A stretch of 64,000 nt of DNA from NCBI RefSeq assembly GCF_051401765.1, contig NW_027480480.1:1984001-2048000 (forward strand), in the 5' to 3' direction. Positions 50,401 through 62,900 of the stretch are shown here, one piece after another. The notes beneath the pieces are model-generated. The model was not told where the DNA came from. It made no database searches and saw nothing but the letters and a program-made list of their open reading frames with translations. The translations under genes were made by a program, and so were the position numbers. The DNA is from Calliopsis andreniformis. Taxonomy: Eukaryota > Arthropoda > Insecta > Hymenoptera > Andrenidae. Positions within the stretch are counted from its first letter, which is position 1; each line of letters starts with the position of its first letter.

Positions 50401-51318
50401 AAGAATGAGGATTGAGGAGTGAGGACTGAGGATTGAGGATTGAGGGTTGCGGATTGAGGACGAGGACTCAGGGTTGAGTATTGGAGTTTGAAGTCTGAGG
50501 ATTGAGGATTGTGGATTGAGAATTGAGGATTGCGGATTGAGGATTGAAGATTGAGGATCCGGTATTGAGGATTGAAGAATGAGAATTGAGGAGTGAGGAC
50601 TGAGGATTGAGGATTGCAGTTTGAGTATTGAGGATTGAAGATTGAGGATTGAGGATTGAGGATTGAGGATTGAGGATTGAGGATTGAGGATTGAAGATTG
50701 AGTATTGAGGATTGAAGATTGAGGATTGAGGACTGACTATTGAGGATTGAGGATTGAGTATTGAGTATTGAGGATGGAAGACTGAGGATTGGGTATTGAG
50801 GATTGAACGTTGAGGATTGAGGGTTGAGGATTGAGGATTGAGGATTGAAGATTGAAGATTGAATATTAATGATTGAAGATTGAGGATTGAGGATTGAGGG
50901 TTGTGGATTGAGGACGAGGACTGAGGGTTGAGTATTGGTGTTTGAAGTCTGAGGATTGAGGATTGAGGATTAAGAAATGAGGATTGAGGATTGAGGATTG
51001 AGGGTTGCGGATTCGGTATTGAGGATTGAAGAATGAGGATTGAGGAGTGAGGACTGAGGATTGAGGATTGAGGGTTGCGGATTGAGGACGAGGACTCAGG
51101 GTTGAGTATTGGAGTTTGAAGTCTGAGGATTGAGGATTGTGGATTGAGAATTGAGGATTGCGGATTGAGGATTGAAGATTGAGGATCCGGTATTGAGGAT
51201 TGAAGAATGAGAATTGAGGAGTGAGGACTGAGGATTGAGGATTGCAGTTTGAGTATTGAGGATTGAAGATTGAGGATTGAGGATTGAGGATTGAGGATTG
51301 AGGATTGAGGATTGAGGA
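50055..51318. repeat. 628-bp tandem duplication
   Basis: The sequence from about 50,055 is repeated at once with an offset of 628. Paired marks are GACTGACTATT at 50,103 and 50,731, GGATTCGGTA at 50,381 and 51,009, GGATCC at 50,555 and 51,183, and GCAGTTTGAG at 50,616 and 51,244. The first part overlaps the end of block T copy 1. Module B is present in both halves (50,236 and 50,864). Confidence 0.75.
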
Positions 51319-51520
51319 TTGAAGATTGAGTATTGAGGATTGAAGATTGAGGATTGAGGATTGAGGAGTGAGGACTGAGGATTGAGGATTGCAGTTTGAG
51401 TATTGAGGATTGAAGATTGAGGATTGAGGATTGAGGATTGAGGATTGAGGATTGAGGATTGAGGATTGAAGATTGAGTATTGAGGATTGAAGATTGAGGA
51501 TTGAGGATTGAGGATTGTGG
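51319..51520. repeat. 147-bp partial re-duplication
   Basis: The GCAGTTTGAG phrase of 51,244 recurs at 51,391, 147 bp or 21 heptamers later, with its flanks. It is a short third echo of the end of the 628-bp repeat. Its absence near 55.3 kb explains why the offset to that region changes by exactly 147. Confidence 0.6.
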
Positions 51521-53095
51521 ACTGAGGATTGAAGATTGAGGGTTGGGGATTGAGGATTGAGGATGAGGGCTGAGGTTTGAGGATTGAGGTTTGAGGTCTG
51601 AGGACTGAGAATTGAGGGTCGAGAATTGAGGATTGAGGATCGAGGATTGAAGATTGAGGATTGGGTATTGAGGATTGAAGAATGAGGATTGAGGATTGAG
51701 GATTGGGGATTGAGGATTGAGGATTGAAGATTGAGTATTCAGGATTGGAGATTGGCGATTGAGGGTTGAGGATTGAGGATAGAGGATTGAAGATTGAGGA
51801 TTGGGGACTGAGTGTTGAGGGTTGTGTGATGAGAATTGATGATTGTGGATAGAGATTTGAAGATTTCAGGTTGAGTATTGATTATTGAAACCTGTGAATT
51901 GAGGATATTCTATTGAGGATTGAGGACTGACAACTGGTTGTTGAGGACTGAGGTCTGCAGACAGAGGATTCAGGTTTGAGGATTCAGGATTGAGGTTTGA
52001 GGACTGAGGATTGAGGATTGAGGATTGATGATTGAGGATTGAGGATTGAGGATTGAAGATTGAGGTTTGGGTATTGAGGATTGAACATTGAGGACTGTGG
52101 ATTGAGTATTGAGGATCGAGAATTGAGGACTGAGGATTGAGGATTGAAGATTGAGGATTGGGTGTTGAGGATTGAGGGTTGTGGATTGAGGACGAGGACT
52201 GAGGATTGAGTATTGATGTTTGAAGTCTGAGGATTGAGGATTGAGTATTGAGGATTGAGAATTGAGGACTGAGGATTGAGGATTGAAGATTGAGGATTGG
52301 GTGTTGAGGATTGAGGAATGTGGAGTGAGGATTGAGGATTGAGTATTGAGGATTGAGAATTGAGGACTGAGGATTGAGGATTGAAGATTGAGGATTGGGT
52401 GTTGAGGATTGAGGAATGTGGAGTGAGGATTGAGGATTGAGGATTGAGGATTGAAGATTGAGTATTGACGATTGAAGATTGAGGATTGAGGATTGAGGAT
52501 TGAGGATTGAGGGTTGAGGATTGAAGATTGAGGATTGGGTATTGCGGATTGAACATTGAGGATTGAAGATTGAGGATTGGGTGCTGAGGGTTGAAGAATG
52601 AGGATTGAGGATTGAGGATTGAGGATTGAGGATTGAAGATCCAGTATTGAGGATTGAAGATTGTGGATTAAGGATTGAGGATTGAGGATTGAAGATTGAG
52701 TATTGAGGATTGAAGATTGAGGATTGAGGACTGACTATTGAGGATTGAGGATTGAGTATTGAGTATTGAGGATGGAAGACTGAGGATTGGGTATTGAGGA
52801 TTGAACGTTGAGGATTGAGGGTTGAGGATTGAGGATTGAGGATTGAAGATTGAAGATTGAATATTAATGATTGAAGATTGAGGATTGAGGATTGAGGGTT
52901 GTGGATTGAGGACGAGGACTGAGGGTTGAGTATTGGTGTTTGAAGTCTGAGGATTGAGGATTGAGGATTAAGAAATGAGGATTGAGGATTGAGGATTGAA
53001 GATTGAGGATTCGGTATTGAGGATTGAAGAATGAGGATTGAGGAGTGAGGACTGAGGGTTGAGGATTGAGGATTGAGGATTGAGGTTTGAGGATT
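51521..53095. repeat. Block T, copy 2
   Basis: It starts near the GGGTTGGGG phrase (51,540), has an A5 core near 51,903 and module B near 52,862, and reaches the ATTAAGAAATG phrase (52,967). It is offset 2,605-2,626 from copy 1 and 3,914 from copy 3. It ends where the sequence switches to a unit-U fragment. Confidence 0.68.
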
Positions 53096-54900
53096 GAAGA
53101 TTGAGGATTGAGGATTGAGGATGAGGGCTGAGGGTTGAGGATTGAGGACTGTGGACTGAGGAATGAGGATTGAGGATTGAGAGTTGAGGATTGAGGATTG
53201 AGGATTGAGGATTGAAGATTGAGGATTGGGTGTTGAGGATTGAAGAATGAGGATTGAGGAATGAGGATTGAGGATTGAGGATTTAGGATTCAAGATTGAG
53301 TATTGAGGATTCAAGCCTGGCGATTGAGGATTGAGTGTTGAGGATTGACGATTGAGGATGGAGGATTGAAGATTGAGTATTGAGGATTGAAGATTGAGGA
53401 TCGAGGATTGAGGATTGAGGATTGAGTATTGAAGATTGAGGATTGGGGACTGAGTGTTGAGTGTTTAATGATGAGAATTGATGTTTGTGAATAAAGATTT
53501 GAAAATTGCAGATTGAGTATTGAGTATTGAAAACTGTGAATTGATGATATTCTATTGAGGATTGATAATTGACAACTGATTGTTGAGGACTGAGGTCTGA
53601 AGATTGAGGATTCAGGATTGAGGATACAGGTTTGAGGTTCGAGGACTGAGGATTGAGGGTTGAGGATTGAGGTTTGAGGATTGAGGATTGAGGATTGAGG
53701 ATTGAAGATTGAGAATTGGGTATTGCGGATTGAACATTGAGGATTGAGGATTGAGGATTGAGGATTGAGGACTGAGGATTGAGGATTGATGATTGAGGAT
53801 TGAGGATTGAGAATTGAGGATTGAGGATTGAGGATTGAAGATTGAGGCCTGGGCATTGAGGATTGAAGAATGAGGATTGAGGATTGAGGATTGAAGATTG
53901 AGGATTGCAGATTGAGTATCGAGGATTGAAGATTGAGGGTTGAGGATTGAGGATTGAGGATTGAGAATTGAGGATTGAGGATTGAGGATTGAAGATTGAG
54001 GATTGGGTATTGAGGAATGAAGAACGAGGATTGAGGATTGAGTATTGAGGATCGAGGATTGAAGACTGAGTATTGAGGATTGAAGGATGAGGATTGAGTA
54101 TCGAGGATTGAGGATTGCGGACTGAGGATTGAGGATTGCAGATTGAGTATTGAGGATTGAATATTGAGGATTGAGGATTGAGGATTGAGGTTTGAGGATT
54201 GAAGATCGAGGATTGGGGATTGAGGATTGAAGATTGAGGATTGGGTACTGAGGAATGAAGAACGAGGATTGAGGATTGAGTATTGAGGATCGAGGATTGA
54301 AGACTGAGTATTGAGGATTGAAGATTGAGGATTGAGTATCGAGGATTGAGGATTGCGGACTGAGGATTGAGGATTGCAGATTGAGTATTGAGGATTGAAG
54401 ATTGAGGATTGAGGATTGAGGATTGAGGTTTGAGGATTGAAGATCGAGGATTGGGGATTGAGGATTGACGATTGAGTATTGAGTATTGAGGATTGAGAAT
54501 AGAGGATTGATTATTGAAGATTGAGTATTGAGGATTGAAGATTGAGTATTGAGGATTGAGGATTGAGGATTGAGGATTGAGGACGAGGGCTGAGGGTTGA
54601 GGGTAGGGTTTTGAGGACTGAGGACTGAGGATTGAGGATAGAGAACTGAGGACTGAGGATTGCAGATTGAGGATTGAGGATTGAAGATTGAGATTTGGGT
54701 ATTGCGGATTGAACATTGAGGATTGAGGATTGAGGATTGAGGATTGAGGACTGAGGATTGAGGATTGATGATTGATGATTGAGGATTGAGAATTGAGGAT
54801 TGAGGATTGAGGATTGAAGATTGAGGCCTGGGCATTGAGGATTGAAGAATGAGGATTGAGGATTGAGGATTGAAGATTGAGGATTGCAGATTGAGTATCG
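53096..54900. repeat. Displaced, diverged unit-U fragment
   Basis: Far from the main U cluster, the sequence again follows U. GATTCAAGATTGAG with GCCTGGCGATTG lies near 53,287-53,325, followed by an A1-type core near 53,546, the GATACAGGTTTGAGGTTCG marker near 53,625 and a GGCCTGGGCA mark near 53,845. The CGGACTGAGG phrase then appears twice (near 54,117 and 54,357), followed by a G-quadruplex run at 54,587-54,608. The last two are in a different order from unit U. The A1 core has the AAAACTG variant, so the fragment is diverged from copies 1-5. Confidence 0.6.
54587..54608 (+). other. G-quadruplex motif, diverged form
   Basis: Tracts GGG 54,587-54,589, GGG 54,594-54,596, GGG 54,601-54,603 and GGG 54,606-54,608. 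The last tract is one G shorter than in the other copies, but four GGG tracts remain. Confidence 0.65.
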
Positions 54901-56995
54901 AGGATTGAGTATTGAGGATTGAAGATTGAGGATTGAGGACTGAGTATTGAGGATGGAGGATTGAGGATTGAGGATTGAGGATTGAAGATTGAGGATTGGG
55001 AATTGAGGATTGACGATTGAGTATTGAGCATTGACGATTGAGAATTGAGGATTGTGGATTGAGTATTGAGGATTGAGGATTGAGGATTGAAGATTGAATA
55101 TTGATGATTGAAGATTGAGGATTGAGGATTGAGGGTTGCGGATTGAGGACGAGGACTCAGGGTTGAGTATTGGAGTTTGAAGTCTGAGGATTGAGGATTG
55201 TGGATTGAGAATTGAGGATTGCGGATTGAGGATTGAAGATTGAGGATCCGGTATTGAGGATTGAAGAATGAGAATTGAGGAGTGAGGACTGAGGATTGAG
55301 GATTGCAGTTTGAGTATTGAGGATTGAAGATTGAGGATTGAGGATTGAGGATTGAGGATTGAGGATTGAGGATTGAGGATTGAAGATTGAGTATTGAGGA
55401 TTGAAGATTGAGGATTGAGGATTGAGGATTGAGGACTGAGGATTGAAGATTGAGGGTTGGGGATTGAGGATTGAGTATGAGGGCTGAGGTTTGAGGATTG
55501 AGGTTTGAGGTCTGAGGACTGAGAATTGAGGGTCGAGAATTGAGGATTGAGGATTGAGGATTGAAGATTGAGGATTGGGTATTGAGGATTGAAGAATGAG
55601 GATTGAGGATTGAGGATTGGGGATTGAGGATTGAGGATTGAAGATTGAGTATTCAGGATTGGAGATTGGCGATTGAGGGTTGAGGATTGAGGATAGAGGA
55701 CTGAAGATTGAGGATTGGGGACTGAGTGTTGAGGGTTGTGTGATGAGAATTGATGATTGTGGATAGAGATTTGAAGATTTCAGGTTGAGTATTGAGTATT
55801 GAAACCTGTGAATTGAGGATATTCTATTGAGGATTGAGGACTGACAACTGGTTGTTGAGGACTGAGGTCTGAAGACAGAGGATTCAGGTTTGAGGATTCA
55901 GGATTGAGGTTTGAGGACTGAGGATTGAGGATTGAGGATTGATGATTGAGGATTGAGGATTGAGGATTGAAGATTGAGGTTTGGGTATTGAGGATTGAAC
56001 ATTGAGGACTGTGGATTGAGTATTGAGGATCGAGAATTGAGGACTGAGGATTGAGGATTGAAGATTGAGGATTGGGTGTTGAGGATTGAGGGTTGTGGAT
56101 TGAGGACGAGGACTGAGGGTTGAGTATTGATGTTTGAGGTCTGAGGATTGAGGATTGAGTATTGAGGATTGAGAATTGAGGACTGAGGATTGAGGATTGA
56201 AGATTGAGGATTGGGTGTTGAGGATTGAGGAATGTGGAGTGAGAATTGAGGATTGGGTATTGAGGATTGAGAATTGAGGACTGAGGATTGAGGATTGAAG
56301 ATTGAGGATTGGGTGTTGAGGATTGAGGAATGTGGAGTGAGGATTGAGGATTGAGGATTGAGGATTGAAGATTGAGTATTGACGATTGAAGATTGAGGAT
56401 TGAGGATTGAGGATTGAGGATTGAGGGTTGAGGATTGAAGATTGAGGATTGGGTATTGCGGATTGAACATTGAGGATTGAAGATTGAGGATTGGGTGCTG
56501 AGGGTTGAAGAATGAGGATTGAGGATTGAGGATTGAGGATTGAGGATTGAAGATCCAGTATTGAGGATTGAAGATTGTGGATTAAGGATTGAGGATTGAG
56601 GATTGAAGATTGAGTATTGAGGATTGAAGATTGAGGATTGAGGACTGACTATTGAGGATTGAGGATTGAGTATTGAGTATTGAGGATGGAAGACTGAGGA
56701 TTGGGTATTGAGGATTGAACGTTGAGGATTGAGGGTTGAGGATTGAGGATTGAGGATTGATGATTGAAGATTGAATATTAATGATTGAAGATTGAGGATT
56801 GAGGATTGAGGGTTGTGGATTGAGGACGAGGACTGAGGGTTGAGTATTGGTGTTTGAAGTCTGAGGATTGAGGATTGAGGATTAAGAAATGAGGATTGAG
56901 GATTGAGGATTGAAGATTGAGGATTCGGTATTGAGGATTGAAGAATGAGGATTGAGGAGTGAGGACTGAGGGTTGAGGATTGAGGATTGAGGATT
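54901..56995. repeat. Block T, copy 3, with upstream extension
   Basis: From about 55,125 the sequence matches the GGATCC/GCAGTTTGAG stretch (marks at 55,244 and 55,305) and then block T from 55,454. It has an A5 core near 55,818 and module B near 56,776. The offset from copy 2 is 3,914. About 1.87 kb is shared in all. The first 220 bases are ordinary heptamer repeat. Confidence 0.66.
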
Positions 56996-59900
56996 GAGGT
57001 TTGAGGATTGAGGATTGAAGATTGAGTATTGAGGATTGAAGATTGAGGATTGAGGATTGAGGATTGAGGATTGAGGATTGAAGATTGAGGATTGGGGATT
57101 GAGGATTGACGATTGAGTATTGAGCACTGAGGATTGAGAATTGAGGATTGAGGATTGAAGATTGAGTATTGAGGATTGAAGATTGAGGATTGAGTATTGA
57201 GGATTTAAGATTGAGGACTGAGTGTTGAGGGTTGCGTGATGAGAATTGATGTTTGTGGATTGAGATTTGAAGATTGAAGAATGTCGATTGAGTATTGAAA
57301 ACTGTGAATTGAGGATATTCTATTGAGGATTGAGGATTGACAATTGATTGCTGAGGACTTATGGCTGAAGATTGATGATTCAGGATTGAGGATTCGGGGT
57401 GGAGGTTTGAGGTCTGAGGATTGATGGTTGAGGATTAAGGATTGAGGATTGAGGATTGAGGACTGAGGACTGAGGATTGAGGATTGATCATTGAGCATTG
57501 AGGATTGTGGATTGAGGACTGAGGATTGAGGATTGAGCATTTAGTATTGAGGATTGAAGATTGAGTATTGAGGATTGAAAATTGAGGATTGAGGATTGAG
57601 GATTGAAGATTGAAGATTGAGGTTTGGGGACTGAGTGTTGAGGGTTGAGTGATGAGAATTGATGATTGTGGATAGAGATTTGAAGATTTCAGGTTGAGTA
57701 TTGAGTATTGAAACCTGTGAATTGAGGATATTCTATTGAGGATTGAGGATTGACAACTGATTGTTCAGGACTGAGGTCTGAAGACTGAGGGTCCAGGTTT
57801 GAGGATTCAGGATTGAGGTTTGAGGACTGAGGATTGAGGATTGAGGATTGAGGATTGAGGATTGAAGATTGAGTATTCAGGATTGGAGATTGGCGATTGA
57901 GGATTGAAGACCGAGGATTGAGGATTGAGGATTGAAGATTGAGTATTGAGGATTGAAGATTGAGGATTGAGGATTGAGCATTGACGATTGAGAATTGAGA
58001 ATTGTGGATTGAGTATTGAGGATTGAGGATTGAAGATTGAATATTGATGATTGAAGATTGAGGATCGAGGATTGGGAATTGAGGATTGAGGATTGAAGAT
58101 TGAGTATTGAGGATTGAAGATTCAGGATTGAGGATTGTGGATTGAAGATTGAGGACTGAGTGTTGAGGGTTGCGTGATGAGGATTGATGTTTGTGGATTG
58201 AGATTTGAAGATTGAAGAATGGGGATTGAGTATTGAAAACTGTGAATTGAGGATATTCTATTGAGGATTGAGGATTGACAATTGATTGTTGAGGACTTAT
58301 GGGTGAAGATTGAGGATTCAGGTTTGAGGATTCAGGATTGACGTTTGAGGACTGAGGATTGAGGATTGAGGATTGAGGATTGAGGATTGATGGCTGAGGG
58401 TTGTGCGTTGAACATTGAGGATTGAGGATTGAGGATTGAGGATTGAGGATTGAAGATTGAGTATTCAGGATTCGAGATTGACGATTGAGGATTGAGGACC
58501 GAGGATTGAGGATTGTGTATTGAAGGTTGAGTATTGAGGATTGACGATTGACGATTGAGGATTGAGAATTGAGGATTGAGGATTGAGGAATGAGCATTGA
58601 AGATTGAGTATTGAGGATTGAACGTTGAGGATTGTGGATTGAGGATTGAGGATTCAGGATTGAATATTGAGGACTGGGGACTGAGTGTTGAGGGTTGAGT
58701 GATGAGAATTGATGTTTGTGGATAGAGATTTGAAGATTGCAGATTGAGTATTGAGTAATGAAAACTGTGAATTGATGATATTCTATTGAGGATTGAGGAT
58801 TGACAACTGATTGTAGAGGACTGAGGGCTGAAGATTGAGGATTCAGGATTGAGGATTCAGGATTGAGGTTTGAGGACTGAGGATTGAAGGTTGAGGATTG
58901 AGGACTGAGTATTGAGGATAGAGGATTGAGTATTGAGGATTGAGGGTGGAAGACTGAGGATTGGGTATTGAGGATTGAACGTTGAGGATTGAGGATTGAG
59001 GATTGAAGATTGAAGATTGAACATTAATGATTGAAGATTGAGGATTGAGGATTGAGGGTTGTGGATTGAGAATTGAAGATTGAGGATTGAGGATCGAAGA
59101 TTGAGGATTCGGTATTGAGGATTGAAGAATGAGGATTGAGGAGTGAGGACTGAGGATTGAGGATTGCAGTTTGAGTATTGAAGGTTGAAGATTGAGGATT
59201 GAGGATTGAGGATTGAGGATTGACGATTCAGTATTGAAGATTGAGGAATGATCACTGAGGATTGAGGATTGAGGATTGAGGTTTGAGTACTGAGGATTGA
59301 GGATTGAAGATTGAGTATTGAGGATTGAAGGTTGAGGATTGAGGATTGAGGATTGATGATTGAGGATGAGGGCTGAGGTTTGAGGATTGAGGATTGAGGA
59401 CTGAGGACTGAGGATTGCGGGTTGAGAATTGAGGATTGAGGATTGAGGATTGAAGATTGAGGATTGGGTATTGGGGATTGAAGAATGAGGATTGAGGATT
59501 GAGGATTGAGGGTTGAGGATTGAATATTGAGTATTCAGTATTGGAGATTGACGATTGAGGATTGATGACCGAGGATTGAGTATTGAGGATTCGAGATTGA
59601 GTATCGAGGATTGAAGATTGAGGATTGAGGATTGAGGATTGGGGATTGAGGATTGAATATTGAGGATTGGGGACTGAGTGTTGAGGGTTGAGTGATGAGA
59701 ATTGATGTTTGTGGGAACAGATTTGAAGATTGCAGGTTGAGTATTGAGCATTGAAACCTGTGAATTGAGGATATTCTATTGAGGATTGAGGATTGACAAC
59801 TGATTGTTGAGGACTGAGGGCTGAAGATTGAGGATTCAGGGTTGAGAATTCAGGATTGAGGTTTGAGGACTGAGGATTGAGGATTGAGGATTGAGGACTG

Positions 59901-60114
59901 AGGATTGAAGATTGAGTATTGAGGATTGAAGATTGAGGATTGAGGATTGGGGATTGAGGATTGAGGATTGAAGATTGAGGATTGGGGATTGAGGATTGAC
60001 GATTGAGTATTGAGCATTGACGATTGAGAATAGAGGATTGTGGATTGAGTATTGAGGATTGAGGATTGAGGATTGAAGATTGAATATTGATGATTGAAGA
60101 TTGAGGATTGAGGA
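56996..60114. repeat. Heptamer region with six A modules
   Basis: Cores lie near 57,313 (A8), 57,727 (A5), 58,252 (A8), 58,777 (A6) and 59,769 (A5), with module B near 59,022. The first 500 bases resemble the A8 part of 42,800-43,300. The A6 part (58,600-59,040) resembles Z and Y' near 37,900-38,370. No gene was seen. Confidence 0.5.
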
Positions 60115-62900
60115 TTGAGGGTTGCGGATTGAGGACGAGGACTCAGGGTTGAGTATTGGAGTTTGAAGTCTGAGGATTGAGGATTGTGGACTGAGAATTG
60201 AGGATTGTGGATTGAGGATTGAAGATTGAGGATCCGGTATTGAGGATTGAAGATTGAGAATTGAGGAGTGAGGACTGAGGATTGAGGATTGCAGTTTGAG
60301 TATTGAGGATTGAAGATTGAGGATTGGGTGTTGAGGATTGAGGAATGTGGAGTGAGGATTGAGGATTGAGGATTGAGGATTGAAGATTGAGTATTGACGA
60401 TTGATGATTGAGGGTTGAGGATTGAAGATTGAGGATTGGGTATTGCGGATTGAACATTGAGGATTGAAGATTGAGGATTGGGTGCTGAGGGTTGAAGAAT
60501 GAGGATTGAGGATTGAGGATTGAGGATTGAGGATTGAAGATTCAGTATTGAGGATTGAAGATTGTGGATTAAGGATTGAGGATTGAGGATTGAAGATTCA
60601 GTATTGAGGATTGAAGATTGAGGATTGAGGACTGAGTATTGAGGATTGAGGATTGAGTATTGAGGATTGAGGGTGGAAGACTGAGGATTGGGTAATGAGG
60701 ATTGAACGTTGAGGATTGAGGGTTGAGGATTGAGGATTGAGGATTGAAGATTGAAGTTTGAATATTAATGATTGAAGATTGAGGATTGAGGATTGAGGGT
60801 TGTGGCTTGAGGACGAGGACTGAGGGTTGAGTATTGGTGTTTGAAGTCTGAGGATTGAGGATTGAGGATTGAGGATTGAGGATTGAGGATTGATAATTCG
60901 GTATTGAGGATTGAAGAATGAGGATTGAGGAGTGAGGACTGAGGATTGAGGATTGCAGTTTGAGTATTGAGGATTGAAGATTGAGGATTGAGGATTGAGG
61001 ATTGAGGATTGAGGATTGAGGATTGATTATTGAATATTGAGTATTGAGGATTGAAGATTGAGGATTGAGGATTGAGGATTGAGGATTGAGGATGCGGGCT
61101 GAGGGTTGAGGATTGAGGTTTGAGGTTTGAGGACTGAGGACTGAGAATTGAGGGTTGAGAATTGAGGATTGAGGATTGAGTATTGTAGATTGAGGATCGG
61201 GTATTGAGGATTGAAGAATGTGGATTGAGGCTTGAGGATTGAGGATTGAGGATTGAAGATTGAGGATTGAGGATTGAGGATTGAGGGTTGAGGATTGAAT
61301 ATTGAGTATTGAGGATTGAAGATTGAGGATTGAGGATTGAGGATTGAGGATTGCGGATTGAGGATTGAGGATTGAAGATTGAGTATTGAGGGTTGAAGAT
61401 TGAGGATTGAGGATTGAGGATTTAGGATTGAGGATGACGGCTGAGGTTTGAGGATTGAGGTTTGAGGTCCGAGGACTGAGAATTGAGGGTCGAGAATTGA
61501 GGATTGAGGATTGAGGATTGAAGATTGAGGATTGGGTATTGAGGATTGAAGAATGAGGATTGAGGATTGAGGATTGGGGTTTGAGGATTGAGGATTGAAG
61601 ATTGAGGTTTGGGTATTGAGGATTGAACATTGAGGACTGTGGATTGAGGATTGACGATTGAGTATTGAGCATTGACGATTGAGAATTGAGGATTGTGGAT
61701 TGAGTATTGAGGATTGAGGATTGAGGATTGAAGATTGAATATTGATGATTGAAGAATGAGGATTGAGGATTGAGGGTTGCGGATTGAGGACGAGGACTCA
61801 GGGTTGAGTATTGGAGTTTGAAGTCTGAGGATTGAGGATTGTGGATTGAGGATTGAAGATTGAGGATCCGGTATTGAGGATTGAAGAATGAGAATTGAGG
61901 AGTGAGGACTGAGGATTGAGGATTGCAGTTTGAGTATTGAGGATTGAAGATTGAGGATTGAGGATTGAGGATTGAGGATTGAGGATTGAGGATTGAGGAT
62001 TGAAGATTGAGTATTGAGGATTGAAGATTGAGGATTGAGGATTGAGGATTGAGGATTGAGGACTGAGGATTGAAGATTGAGGGTTGGGGATTGAGGATTG
62101 AGGATGAGGGCTGAGGTTTGAGGATTGAGGATTGAGGATTGAGGATTGAAGATTGAGTATTGACGATTGAAGATTGAGGATTGAGGATTGCGGATTGAGG
62201 ATTGAGGATTGAGGGTTGAGGATTGAAGATTGAGGATTGGGTATTGCGGATTGAACATTGAGGATTGAAGATTGAGGATTGGGTGCTGAGGGTTGAAGAA
62301 TGAGGATTGAGGATTGAGGATTGAGGATTGAGGATTGAAGATCCAGTATTGAGGATTGAAGATTGTGGATTAAGGATTGAGTATTGAGGATTGAAGGTTG
62401 AGTATTGAGGATTGAAGATTGAGGATTGAGGACTGAGTATTGAGGATTGAGGATTGAGTATTGAGGATTGAGGGTGGAAGACTGAGGATTGGGTAACGAG
62501 GATTGAACGTTGAGGATTGAGGAGTGAGGACTGAGGATTGAGGAGTGCAGTTTGAGTATTGAGGATTGAAGATTGAGGATTGAGGATTGAGGATTGAGGA
62601 TTGAGGATTGAGGATTGATTATTGAATATTAAGTATTGAGGATTGAAGATTGAGGATTGAGGATTGAGGACTGAGGATTGAGGATGAGGGCTGAGGGTTG
62701 AGGATTGAGGTTTGAGGTTTGAGGACTGAGCACTCAGGATTGAGGATTGAGAATTGAGGATTGAGGATTGAGTATTGTAGATTGAGGATCGGGTATTGAG
62801 GATTGAAGAATGTGGATTGAGGATTGAGGATTGAGGATTGAAGATTGAGGATTGAGGATTGAGGATTGAGGATTGAATATTGAGTATTGAGGATTGAAGA
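60115..62900. repeat. Interleaved duplications at the right end
   Basis: The GGTGCTGAGG phrase at 60,481 recurs at 62,282 (offset 1,801), and the GCAGTTTGAG and GATCGGG stretch of 60,955-61,200 recurs at 62,547-62,790 (offset 1,592). Partial block T pieces lie near 61,430-61,640 and 62,045-62,160. GGATCC marks are at 60,230 and 61,864. There is no module A core between 59,769 and 63,394, the longest such gap in the window. Confidence 0.55.

Noticed and set aside
47218..55031. Other long - strand frames (47,218-48,882, 53,283-55,031, 51,866-53,314, 53,612-54,835) as genes for a heptad-repeat protein
   Set aside because: Same reasoning: overlapping frames give the same peptide, and block duplications and 6-nt units ignore frame boundaries. 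No signal peptide, membrane segment or folded domain is present at either end.
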